The notes beneath the pieces were generated by a model. That model saw only the letters and a list, made by a program, of their open reading frames with translations. It had not been told where the DNA came from and did not search any database. 64,000 nucleotides of DNA from Spinellus fusiger (lineage: Eukaryota > Mucoromycota > Mucoromycetes > Mucorales > Phycomycetaceae): contig JALLLS010000032.1 of NCBI GenBank assembly GCA_025094145.1, forward strand, positions 62,001 through 126,000. Direction: 5' to 3'. The translations under genes and the position numbers were made by a program. Shown piece by piece: positions 48,035 through 59,359 of this stretch. Position 1 is the first letter of the stretch. Each line of letters opens with the position of its first letter.

Positions 48035-48361
48035 GAGAAAGAATGGAAAATCTTTGGAGGCGCCTTACTTGTACTAGCAGGCCCACGTCCTAGTCACGTG
48101 CAGTAAAGTGCTGGTGGTGATTTCTACCTCCCCTTTCACAAACAAAGTGTATGTTTGTATGGATGTGTGAGTGGGTGGGTGTTGTAATAGCTACCCAGTA
48201 GCTACCCAATAGCTACAGTTTTATCTATAGATTATATACTACAGCACCTGTGATTGGATAAGAATGGAAGAGAGCGGTTCAATTCTTTCTCTCTCTATCT
48301 TTTTTTTCTTTTTTCTTTTTCTGAAACAATAGCTCAACTCCACTTTTATTCTTCTTTTACT
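48035..48361. promoter_or_regulatory. Divergent promoter of SLU7 and STIMATE-like genes
   Basis: Carries the palindrome CACGTG at 48095-48100 (an E-box, the bHLH/Cbf1-type site) and three AGCTACCC/AGCTACAG-type repeats at about 48188-48218. A pyrimidine-rich tract precedes the STIMATE start. Functional roles are inferred from position only. Confidence 0.5.
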
Positions 48362-49458
48362 ATGGCTTTTCCTCCTCTTTTCACCTCCTCTCTCTTTGGC
48401 TGTCAAGGCCTTTCTTCTCTCGAGACTGCTTTTCAACCGGATGGACTGTTAGGGCCTGACGATGAAGGCTGCAAGTTGCTTGATGGGTTTGCTGTGTTTG
48501 TTCAGTTGACACTTGCTTTTAGTGCTCTGTTGACTCTATTTATCAAGCGTCATCGAGAAAAGCCCCAACGACCTGTGCCTATCTGGTGAGTGTCAGAAAA
48601 GAACAGTGAATGTTGTAGATGGATAAACAAGCAGATAGAGGAAGAAGTCTTTACTGACACTCCCTCCCTTCTTTTTATTCTCTTTCACCAGGGCTCTTGA
48701 TGTCAGTAAACAGTTTGTGGGTGCCACTGTCATCCATTTCCTCAATCTTCTCGTAAGCTATTTGGCAGGAAGACCCAAGAATGGGCGAAAAACCAATCTC
48801 TGTGTATGGTACTTTCTCAATGTAGCCATTGATACAACACTGGGTGTGGTGATTCTGTGGGCGTGGCTCCATCTTCTCCAGCGACTGTTGACTAGACTCA
48901 AAGTAAAGGACATTCGTAGTGGCTACTATGGCCCGCCTCCTCTCTCTCATCAGCTTATGCCCTGGGCCAAACAGACCTTTCTCTTTGTGTTGGCAGAGTC
49001 ACTGATGAAGTTGTGTGTGTATGGCATGTTTCGTTATATTCCTTTTTTGTTTGACGTGGGCGAGTGGGTTCTGCAGTGGACACGCAATAATTATCGGCAC
49101 CAAGTGGTGTTTGTGATGTTAATGTAAGTGAGCAAGAGAGCAGAGAGAACACAGAGAGAACACAGAGAGAACACAGAGAGAACAGAGAAGGGGCGAGTGT
49201 TACTCTCTCTTTCTCTCTCTATTTGTGTGCATATGTGCTCACAGAAATAGTTTCCCTCTGATTATGAACGCCATCCAGTTCTGGGTAGTCGATACTATTG
49301 TCAAGGTGAAGCCAGGCTTAGCTACTGTCTCCAAGGCAGGAGATGCTTCTGTGCCTAATTACAACACGCTGTCTCCTGGGGCTTCTCTCTCTTCTGACGT
49401 GGAGGCACTTCATCTGCGTGACTCACAAGAAGAACAGTCTCCCCTATTAAGCAGATAG
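48362..49458 (+). CDS. STIMATE/TMEM110-family multi-pass membrane protein
   Basis: Predicted 289 residues, three exons: 48362-48585, 48692-49123 and 49245-49458. The family comprises human STIMATE, an ER protein that activates STIM calcium signalling, and the yeast vacuolar membrane protein YPL162C. About five hydrophobic segments are seen. Conserved blocks include KQFVGATVIHFLN, CVWYFLNVAIDTTLGV, IRSGYYG, QLMPWAKQT and the segment LIMNAIQFWVVDTIVK. The C-terminus is polar and acidic and ends SPLLSR, where a di-leucine-like signal (EEQSPLL) could direct the protein to the vacuole. The ATG at 48362 is used because the upstream frame has only a TTG. DBP6-like follows 145 bases downstream on the same strand. 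Confidence 0.85.
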
Positions 49459-49603
49459 AGACACCTTTCCCCCTTTTTCTTTTTTTTTTCTTCTTTCTCT
49501 TCTTCCTGTGACTGGGATAATGTCGGTGGTTTAAATAATCCATTGAACAGTAAGATCAAGTAAAATAATAATGACAATGTAGATCATCGATTTGCCCTAT
49601 ACT

Positions 49604-51862
49604 ATGTTTTCCATTACACGCTACCAAGGAGAGAATGAATCAACACCCGATACGAGGAGTATAGAGAAAAAGAAAGCGAGACTTGATGGACTATTAGAGA
49701 AAGTGAATCGTAAGCGTAAACCAGTCCAAGACACTAGTAGTGGTAGTGAACAAAGCACACTTGTCGCTCGTCCCCACAGCAAAAAGAGCAAAGCAGTAAA
49801 GGCAACCACTAAAAAGACAACCGAAGAAAGAGAAGAAAGAGAAAAAAGAGAAGAAGAAGACCCTACTGATGAGTCTAGAGTAGAAACAACAACAGCAGCA
49901 GAAGATGTAGTAGCAGAAGAAGAAGACCCTTCAGAAGTTCCTGCATTAGAGGCCTTCCCAGACTTAACCACCACCACAACACACAGCAAAGATGACCTCC
50001 AAGTACTAGGCAATATGGGTATTCCAGATTGGCTACTCCAACCTACAGTTGTCTCTCCTCACACCTCATGCCCCTTGGACAAGGCAGGCCTTTCCTCCTC
50101 TATCGTACAGCGCTGCCATGATCTCGGTCTTTCTTCTCTGTTTGCAGGTAGAACCCCCCCCCCCTTTCTTTTCTTTACTAGGGCTCACTAGTCTATATAG
50201 TACAAATGGCAGTGATTCCCGTCTTTCTCGCTCGACACTCCCTGTACGATACAAGACGTCCTCCAGGCGACTTGTGCATTTCAGCCCCTACTGGCAGTGG
50301 AAAGACACTAGCCTATGTTCTGCCTATTGTGGACATTCTCTCCAAACGCACCATCACTCGACTCAGAGCCCTGGTTGTGCTTCCTACACGCGATCTTGTG
50401 ATGCAGGTCAAAGAGACCTTTGATGCTTTTACCAAGGGCACTTCTCTCAAAGTAGCCACAGTGGTAGGCCAGCAGTCCTTTGCTCATGAACAACAGTCAC
50501 TGGTGGGCAAAGCAACAGAGATGTGAGTGTAGAAAAGAGAGAGAGAGAGAGAGTCTTTATGGAAGTGTTCTCATCCATTTAACCACTGATAAAGGTATCC
50601 GGGAGGAGTGAGTCGAGTGGATATTGTTATAGCCACTCCTGGTCGTTTGATGGACCACTTGAAAGGCACACCCAATTTCTCATTACAGCATCTGCGGTTC
50701 TTAGTGATGGATGAGGCAGACCGACTGTTAAGCCAAAGTTACCAGGGCTGGTTGGCTCATACAGTACAGGCCACTCATCCTAGTGATACGGTGCCTAGTG
50801 TTGCTATGGAGAAAAAGACCACGGCTTATGGGTAAACCTCTTTTCCCCTTTCCTATGTAGTCGTCATGACAACTGATTTATCTCCTCATCTCCTAGTATT
50901 CCAGAAGCAGATGCTGTTGCTCCTCATTGTATTCGGTCACACTATGCTCTTCCCTGTACTGACATTGATCTTACCAAAGCACCCAGTGTAAGTTAGTCAG
51001 TAGAGTCAGTAGGGACAAAAGCCATTCTAAACAGAAAAAGCTTCTCTTTTTGTTGTTGTTGTTATTATTATTATTGTTATTGTGAATAGATCCAAAAACT
51101 ACTGTTTTCTGCTACCCTGACCAAGGATCCTTCCAAGATTGCTGCCTTGCATTTGATGGATCCCGAGTATATCTCTGTCCAAAACACACAGGAAAGTGTC
51201 CGCTACACAACACCTGTAGGCCTCAAGGAGCAAATGGTGGTGTGCACGGGAGAACAGAAGCCGCTGGTGATGATTCATCTTCTTCATGTGATGAAGATTA
51301 CTGCTGGTCTATGTTTTACAAAGTCTATTGAGTCTACGCTTAAACTCAGGTTATTGTTGGAGGCGTATGAAGCAGGTCAAACCACTCCTCTGCGTGTGGC
51401 GGACTACTCTAGTGATTTCAATGTAGCTCAGCGTAAATCTACCATGAAGAAGTTCCGTGCAGGCGAAATTGATTTGTAAGAATGTCTTTCTTGTCTATAC
51501 AGAAGAAGAAAACAAAACAAAACAATAATAATACTTATCTTGCTGTCTGTAGACTGATTTGTTCTGATCTGATTGGACGTGGTATTGATCTTGACAGCGT
51601 GGACACCGTGATAAGTTATGATGTGCCATTGTTTATGGACAAATACATCCACCGTGTGGGCCGTACCGCCAGAGCAGGCAGAGAAGGACAGGCATTCACT
51701 CTGGTGGAGAAGCAGGAAGTGCGTCACTTTAAAGAGATGTTGCGTGACGCTGGACATCTTGCCCACGTCCATCCTCTTAAGGTAGAGAATGAACAACTCC
51801 TACCATTTGTAGCAGAGTATAAAAAGGCATTGGCTCAGTTGGCAGCGAACCCACTGAGCTAA
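49604..51862 (+). CDS. DBP6: DEAD-box RNA helicase, Dbp6/DDX51 type
   Basis: Predicted 629 residues, six exons: 49604-50147, 50201-50522, 50595-50831, 50897-50987, 51090-51475 and 51553-51862. It is a nucleolar ATPase for early 60S ribosomal subunit assembly. Motifs: APTGSGKT (I, residues 210-217), VVLPTRDL (Ia), ATPGRLMDH (Ib), VMDEAD (II, DEAD at 328-331), SATL (III), [11 protein letters not shown] (V) and [13 protein letters not shown] (VI). The long insert between motifs II and III (about 60 residues) is characteristic of the Dbp6 branch. The N-terminus is a charged KKK/EREERE/EEDP low-complexity tail. Intron 1 carries a poly(C) run. URB2, encoded in the same window, is a known Dbp6 partner in yeast. 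Confidence 0.92.
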
Positions 51863-52023
51863 AGTCCATCTGTTTCAATCTCAGATAAGTCGTGGCTATG
51901 AACAAATAGAATAAATAAACTGCGTCATGATCTCCTATCTTTCTTTTCCCCCACCCCCTTTTTTTTTGTTTCCATATTTTATTATTTATTTATTATTTTA
52001 TATTATTTTATATATATTTGTTG

Positions 52024-55000
52024 ATGAGTTCAGAAGATCAACACTTGAGTGAGAATAGCCAAGAAGCCTCTGTCAAGGGAAAGGTGGCAGTAGAAAGAGA
52101 CACACCCTCACATTATGGTGCTGTCCACAGTTCACAGCAAGACAGTGGATTGGCAGACCAGCACAGTCTTAGTGCTTCAGAAACATCCCCCTCCTTATCC
52201 AAGGAGAACAGTGAGCAAGGAGCAAGGCATGACAGTCCTGTTAAGCCACGCCGCCGTGTGCGTCAGGAGCAAGACAATGCATCCTTTGATAGTACAGAGC
52301 GAGAAATGACACTGAAAGATATACAAGAGGTAACTTATCAAAGGAAATTTTTAGAGTATATTAGAGCATGTTAGAGCATGTTAGAGCATGTTAGAGCATG
52401 TTAGAGTATATCAGAGTATATCAGAGTATATCAGAGAATACCAGAGCATATAAGAGAACATAAGAAAACAGACCCACATCTGTCAGCAGAAAAATAAGCA
52501 GACATATTGTGGAGCCATTCTCACCTCTTGTGGACTTGTATAGGCTATGAACAAACGGCATCCGTTTGGTCTCCCCATTTGGAAACCAGCATTGTACAAG
52601 AAATCCCGGTCTGTGGTACGCAAGGCCAACAGTTCTCTCCATGCCTCACCCTCCTCCTCACCCGAACTGTTCTTGTATCCAGGCAATATAGCATGGATGC
52701 TTCTGTTTGGGTGGTGGTTAGCACTGGTCATGCTGGCTATTTCTTGTGTACTCCTCTTTATACCCTGGAATGGCCCCACCTATGCCTTGGTGCTAAGAGA
52801 ACTCGCCCTGTATCTGCTATGGCCCTTTGGACGCTATGTAGAGCGACACATGGAAATCACACCCTCCGACCCAAGGCGCTCGTTCAGCAGTGACAGATCC
52901 AGTGACGAAGAGAGTGGATTGTTAGGAGACACACACCAAGACACAAAGGCAAAGACACACAGAAACTACCAGCAATTCTTAGTGGCGTGTATTAAGTTGG
53001 GACCAGCAGGATGGGTGTACTATGCACTGTTCTTTGGTATTGCTGCTCCTCTTCTTCTCCTTGTCTCTACTGTGTGTTGGCTATGTGTTGTGACGATTCC
53101 TATGGCCAAACTCAACTATAAACTGGTGCGCCATCTCTTCCGCCATCCACTTACTCTGAGATTCAAGTCAAGTCCATCAGGTCAATCCCATATGAATGCT
53201 ACAGGAAAACCTATTGTTATTCTTCTGTGTACTTACCAGGCCTTTGGACTCCAGTACTACAAGTACACCTACGACGGCATCAATATTATGTTCATCAATC
53301 TACTGCCAATAGTGTTCTTTGTTCTGCTGGATGATTATGTGTTGAAGAAACACTGGCCAGACGCACTGATCACCTCTCCTGCTGTTGTGTTCTCTCTCTC
53401 ATTGGCCTCTGTGATTCCATTGTCTTATTTCATTGGTATGGGTGTGAGCTCTGTCTCTGCCCAGAGTAGTATGGGTGTAGGAGCTGTCATCAATGCTACT
53501 TTTGGTAGTATCATCGAAATCATCCTGTATGCTGTCTCCTTGGCAGGTGGAAAGAGCAGTTTAGTAGAAGGATCTTTGATTGGCAGTTTCTTAGCCGGTG
53601 TTCTTCTCTTGCCTGGATGCTCTATGATCAGCAGTGGTGCAAAGAGAAAAGAACAACGCTTTAATGCCAAGAGTGCAGGTAAGATAAGAAAGAAAGAATC
53701 AGCAAGCTCATACCACGTATTATAGGTGTTACCTCGACCATGTTGATTATGGCTATCATTGGTGTATTAACGCCCACTCTATTCTATCAGATATCAGGAT
53801 CTGTAAGTATCCATGCCATGGTGGTTGTACTTATTGTTAGTTTGAACTACGATGCACAGGCTGTCCAGAATCCAACAATGGCACTGGTATTATTGCTTGT
53901 ACTCAGTGTCATTACGATCAAGTAAAGCCTTCCTTGGATCCTGTCTACCAAAACAGTGTCAAGCCTCTTATGTGGATTTGTGCTGCTATTTTACCCTCTG
54001 TAAGTAGACACACCTCTCCTTCTTTAATGGAGCAGCCTACTCTGTATTTCTATGGACTCACTGTTCTCTTTTCTTTCTTTCCTTCTTTCTTTTGTTAGGT
54101 GTATATTATTGGCTTAGTATTCAGTTTGCATACACATGTGGATATGGTGTGGAAGAGTCCTACACCCAAGGCACAGCCCAAGGCCCATGTTCCTTCCTAT
54201 CAGAAACTGCTGCCTATTCATATTCTCCCCAACAACAACCATCATCACCAGAAAGAGGCTGTACCATATGAGACATCAGAGCATCAGCCTAGGGTCAATG
54301 GTAGTACAGTTGGACCTTCCTCTGCTTTTTACTCTTCCAATACTCTCCCCCATAGAACAGATACATTAGTATCCACCAATTATCCTCTCTATGGATCCAA
54401 TGCTATTGGATCCATCCCCTCCCAAGAACCACTATATGCACCCATAGACACTACACTTGTGCCTGTAGGAAGACCAGCCTCTCTGCCTACTCCTTCTGTT
54501 GGGTTTATTCATGCAAAAGAACCCGAAGAAGAGGAAGAGGAAGAGGAGGCAGCAGGACATGATTCTCCCAATTGGAGTAAAGCCAAGAGTTTTACTGTTC
54601 TTTTTGCATGCACATTGTTGTACTCTCTTATTGCTGAAGTCCTTGTAGATACTGTTGATTCTGTTATGGAGAGTATGGTGGTAGATGAGAAGTTCCTTGG
54701 ATTGACATTGTTTGCTCTGGTAAGCTATTAGCATCTATCTACACTTCTTTTGTATTAAGTGATATTTCATTCTTTATTAGGTTCCCAATATTACTGAGTT
54801 TATGAATGCCATTTCCTTTGCATTGAATGGAAATATTGTCCTCAGGTACACACAAACAAAGAAATATCTATCTATCTAAGCAGCTACTCATCTCTTGTAC
54901 AAAACATCATAGTATGGAAATTGGCTCGGCTTATGCTCTTCAAGTGTGCTTGTTGCAGATCCCTGCCATGGTAGCCTTTTCTTTATGGTATAACTGGGGA

Positions 55001-55305
55001 AAAGAAGAATTAACTCATTACACTTTCAAGTAAGTTGCCCTTTTCTTTCATGTGGTGCACAGAGAGATCTGTTTTATTCATACACACTCTATTATAGCTT
55101 GGTATTTCCTCGCTGGGATGTCATTTCTGTTGTGTTTTCTGTCTTCCTCCTTACCTATACTTATCAGGAAGGCAAAGCCAACTACTTTAAAGGCTCCATC
55201 CTCATTCTCAGCTATTGTGTACTTATGGCTGGATTCTACTATATCCCACCTACTGAAGGATATAATCTCTTATCTACTGCTGCCAGTACTGCCAATTTAG
55301 TGTAA
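52024..55305 (+). CDS. Vacuolar cation/H+ exchanger, VNX1/CAX family
   Basis: Predicted 895 residues, eight exons: 52024-52329, 52544-53678, 53726-53802, 53841-53999, 54099-54719, 54781-54845, 54913-55029 and 55098-55305. The family moves Na+, K+ or Ca2+ into the vacuole in exchange for protons; yeast Vnx1 (908 residues) is similar in size. A polar N-terminus (about 170 residues) precedes the membrane domain. The exchanger signature (alpha repeat 1) is GVGAVINATFGSIIEIILYA, and repeat 2 contains LFALVPNITEFMNAISFALNGNIVLSMEIGSA (split by introns after LFAL and VLS). A Cys cluster (CTGC...CTQCHYDQ) lies in the loop before KPLMW. A long acidic loop of low complexity follows the HTHVDMVW segment. 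Localisation is inferred. Confidence 0.88.
52351..52460. repeat. 10-bp tandem repeat in exchanger intron 1
   Basis: Eleven successive 10-bp units, TTAGAGCATG or TCAGAGTATA variants, start about 20 bases after the 5' splice site and take up half of the intron. The exact 10-bp period suggests replication slippage. Confidence 0.85.
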
Positions 55306-57109
55306 AATGTAAATAGGATTTTAGAGTGTTTGTTTTTGGTTATTCTTTTTCTTCTTCTTTAATTATTGCTATTGTTATTGTTATTATTATTGTTATTATC
55401 ACTTACCCTTCAGGTGTACAGACATAAAACATGGTGTACTCTTGTTACACCTTATCTATATAAATATATATATCTTCATTATTGGTGCATGGATCATAGA
55501 ATAACTTAATCTTACAAGCCTATCTTTCTTTATTAGGAGATGAGTGATTGTACTCCATTAATTTAATGAAAAACTCACGTCATTTGTGTGCCTATGGAGA
55601 TGTTCCTTCTGATACTGTCATTATCATTATTGTCATAGTAACTAAAAGAGAGAGGGAGAATAGGCGTACTGCCATTTATATGACTGCTCTTTTTTCTTTT
55701 TCTTTTTCTTTCTCTCTCTGTGTTAGTAACCACAGCACTAGTAGCAGTAGTAGTGTGTTTTGAATACATTTTCCTCCCATACTACTGGGAGAAAGAGTTA
55801 TGACTAGTCTTATTATTGACTAGTCAGTAATTGTTCCTTCCATCAAAACAATAAATGTATTTATGGACAAATGCACCTATTTTCTGGAATCTACCCAGCC
55901 TTATAAACTAGTCTATTCTTCTTACATGGTAAAAATAATGGCCCTCCTTCCCCCTCTATCCAACCTATCAAAGACACTGGAAAATAGACAGCAACATATA
56001 TCTAACACTACAAAAGAAAAAGAGAAAAGAAAACAATACAAAACGGGTATATTCTATAGGATAAAATATGACGTCTCTGTAGTGAAGTACTAAATAGGAA
56101 ATAATGAGAGAGGATCGTCTTTATCTTGACCTGTCCTGGCTTGACTTGAAAAGAGAAGGTTGCTGTGTAATGTCCTTATCGTCATTTTAACCGGGATAGA
56201 ATATATTTCCCAAAATAGAATGACACGGCTTGAATTATGATATCATCTGTCATTGGTTGTTAAGGAAAGAAATATCCTAAAAAGTACAAGACGGCAGTAG
56301 AAAGTGGATATATGATCTGTGATTGGACAATTCTATTTGTTTTGTTGCACAATCTCACTTTTCAAAAGCACGTGGTGTCGAGTGTAGCCACTGCCATGTC
56401 CGGAGGTAACCTGGTTCTGTCTTTTAAACTTTTCAATCTTTCATTTCTCCTTGTGTGATGATTATTATTATTATTTCAAGCTGTCTGACGTATAAAAAGT
56501 AGGACTGAGTCTGTGAATCTAATCCATATAACAAGGCATTTATTAATATATATTTATACAAGAGCACTTTGAACGTGTCTTTGATGTTGTAAATGATCAA
56601 GACAACCCCAGTCCAAAGTATCAACATAGAAACAGACAAGGATAACATTTCTTATATCTGACTTGGCAGAATGTGAATTATTACAAGACTATCTTTATCT
56701 TTTTAGATTTATAATGAAAAGCAATTGTTAATTAGCACTTGGTTGGTGCTATTGAGAGTTGCCTCTCGTAGAATAGTATAACGTGAATTTTTCTGTATTC
56801 TTCTTTCTGTTAGAGAGAGGGAGGCTTTTTTATTATTAGTGTTTATTAGTGTTTAATGAAACAAATGTTGTAAAAGGGGTAGTTGAATAAAAAAATAGAC
56901 AGAGAAAAAGTTAGTGGTAATTTTTTCTTTTGTCTAAAAGTCAAAAACTTGCCAGTGTTTCTTTAGCACACTGTATTAGAGAAATTATGGCTAAACTTTC
57001 AAGGTATTATAATTCGTTGAAACTTATTTTCTCCATTATGAGATAAAGATATAATTTAGATAAATAATTTGTTAGATATTATCATTGAGATAATAGTATA
57101 GTAAGTATA
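55306..57109. other. Intergenic region downstream of the exchanger gene
   Basis: AT-rich with TTATTG/TTATTA runs near 55367-55400. A candidate small gene at 56396-56645 is listed separately. No other exon chain was found. Confidence 0.5.
56396..56645 (+). CDS. Candidate 30-residue two-exon microprotein gene
   Basis: Exon 1 (56396-56405) is ATGTCCGGAG before GTAACC, encoding M-S-G and the first base of Glu. Exon 2 (56563-56645) follows TACAAG and completes Glu in phase, then reads HFERVFDVVNDQD and ends NRQG before TAA. The composition (charged, no simple sequence) looks coding, and the splice phases match. A branch-like TTAAT lies about 20 bases before the acceptor. The opposite strand also has a 71-codon open frame with one hydrophobic stretch, so the strand is not certain. 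I do not recognise the protein. Confidence 0.4.
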
Positions 57110-57496
57110 CAGTGGCTTGCGAAAATCTTAGGTATATTTTTTACATTCCGATATGCTTCTGTAATAAGAGATACTTCTTCTTTGTCATAAAAATACACAT
57201 TAAACACACACTAAACACACAGTAGAGACTTAAGAATTCGATGAAGTATAAATAAAGTCAATAGAATAATAAATAAAAGTCTATTGAGTAAATACCTTCA
57301 ATATTTAGTGTTGCCGCCCTCTACTTCTATAACAGCCTTGCATCTCTGATACATGCTGTTAATGAAAGCCATCTGTAGTATCTTTGGGAATCTTCTTTCA
57401 TTCTTCTAACAAGAGTACCTCTAGACATTGAAGAATACTCCCTGCTGTCATTCTCTTTCTGATAGATCTATGGGGTTGGGGTTGGGGCTTTGTGAG
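57110..57496 (-). mobile_element. DNA-transposon end, truncated
   Basis: Begins CAGTGGCTTGCGAAAATCTT immediately after TA, which resembles the CAGTGxCTTGCxAAA ends of Tc1-superfamily elements of fish and fungi. Farther in, TTAGTGTTGCCGCC and GGGGTTGGGGCTTTGTGAGG match the conserved leader and transposase N-terminal DNA of such elements read in reverse. The element is cut off at 57496, where the LINE-like copy begins. Confidence 0.55.
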
Positions 57497-58078
57497 GGCC
57501 ACCCATCTGCCAATCGGGACTACTTTCTCACTTGCACATTCGTTGGTCATGAACGCTCTACGTTTTTGTTCTTCCTAGTTCCTAACCTACCATAGAGTGC
57601 AAAGGACTCCTTCAGCAACAGACGCTGTATCCTCACTCTTCCTCGGATCTCTTCTCTACCACCCATTCTTAGCCCGTTTAGCAAAGCCAGAAGCTGCTAG
57701 TGTAGTTGCTGCATATATTCTCAGGATTGTCCGAGTTGCTCCAAGTATAACTCATTGGATTTCAGATTATCATAGGATGACGGTTATCTTTTTGGTGTCC
57801 TAGTTTCCATGCTGACTTTATGGCCTTTTTGGATGTCTATTCATAATTCTCAATTTACCATCATTACCCACTTTCCATCATTTTTTCCCTCATTTGAGGT
57901 TTTATATTCTCTTATTCTCCTGTTTCCTCTCTCTTTGCATTTATTTTTCCACTTTTGTATTTGAAGTGTTTCTATGTTTATTCTTAATTGTTCAAACGAT
58001 CTCACAGGGTGGCTATTAGGCCCAACGAGTGAATAGCAAGCTACACCCAAAATAAAAATAAAAATACTTTGAACTGTA
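57497..58078 (+). repeat. LINE-like 3' end, copy B
   Basis: 582 bp nearly identical to 31324-31906 with few substitutions, starting at GGCCACCCATCTGCC and ending ACTTTGAACTGTA. It is 5'-truncated and inserted into the DNA-transposon end at 57110-57496. The junction shows overlapping GGCC, a microhomology often seen at 5'-truncated LINE insertions. Confidence 0.8.
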
Positions 58079-58377
58079 TATTCTATTGATAATACAATTT
58101 GATATTAAGGTATTTTACAAAAGGAAATAAAAGTTTGAATGTCCTTAACTTTTGATTTTAATCACAGTTCCATAAAAGGTAATATTATATTGCGACGTAA
58201 AAGGAAACAAATAACACCACTTAAAGGCCAGAAATTCTCCTGGTGTGTATCAACTAATCTATCAAATTACACACCAACCAATACACACTTCATAAACGAT
58301 AAACAGAATAAATGCAAACAGAGTCTAAATAGCAATAATAACACCAACAATAAAGATACATATCACTTTTAAAGTCA

Positions 58378-59313
58378 CTATTGACCTATATACTTATGAT
58401 TATCCTTCCAGCTTGCAAAGAACGCCTTGAACAGAGCCTTTCCAGACCCATCCAAAGCAGCCATAATTAGACTTCTATCAGCATCATTGCACATATCCAG
58501 AAGCTGATAAAAGTAGGGCGTTAAAATAGCCTTGATCTGGGCACGAGCAATACTCATAGTAGAATTGGACTGGATTGTAAAGTACTCCATCAGTAAATAG
58601 GGCGCATATTTTGCCATGACACGCCATAATGTCTGTGCACTGGCAGCATTGGACTTTGACTGAGTGGCAGGGTTCTTTTGTGATATTAGATCAAGCAAAC
58701 GAGCGTATTTCTCACAGCACTTGTCATCAAGAGGAGCACATTCAGAGAACAGTGTCATACTACGTCCTGATACACTTTGCAAGGGTGCCGTGTCCTTTTG
58801 TTGCTTGTCTCCAGCTTTTCTCTTTTTGTTTTCAGTGGCCTTACTTCCAATCAATGAAAGATGGGTGGATTTGAAGCAGTGCATGAGTGCCTGCACTATG
58901 GCTGAAAAGGAAGGCATCACATCCACCAAGGCATCACGGTGACTACGCAGTAGATTTGAAAGTACATCACAGCACCTAATAAACAGAGATTGAACAGTCT
59001 CTCGGTGGGCCTGACCCTTAAATCTTTCTAATGCATCAGGACTTGCTACTTGAAGCAAACAAGATAGTACAATAGAGAGATCATAGCTTGTGAATGAGAA
59101 TTCCTAATAATGTAAATATAGTGTATTAGTTATCTTACTGCTGTTATTTATAAGAGGGTGAAAGAGTCTACCTTGGCTCCTGTTATACAAACAACAAGAG
59201 ATAGTGTTTGATCCAGTAATTCAATAGAAGTTGTCTTTCCAACAATCAAAGACTGCTTCAAAATAAAGGTGGGTAGCCACTTTCTCAAGACGTGCTTTTG
59301 TGCTAGTGTAGTA

Positions 59314-59359
<46 letters not shown>

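Noticed and set aside
49621..50013. 130-codon minus-strand frame opposite the helicase N-terminus
   Set aside because: Ser/Val-rich shadow of a Lys/Glu/Thr low-complexity exon.
56433..56648. 71-codon minus-strand frame with one hydrophobic segment
   Set aside because: Contains an Ile run from an ATT microsatellite, no conserved motif; the plus-strand spliced reading is slightly better supported, though neither is proven.
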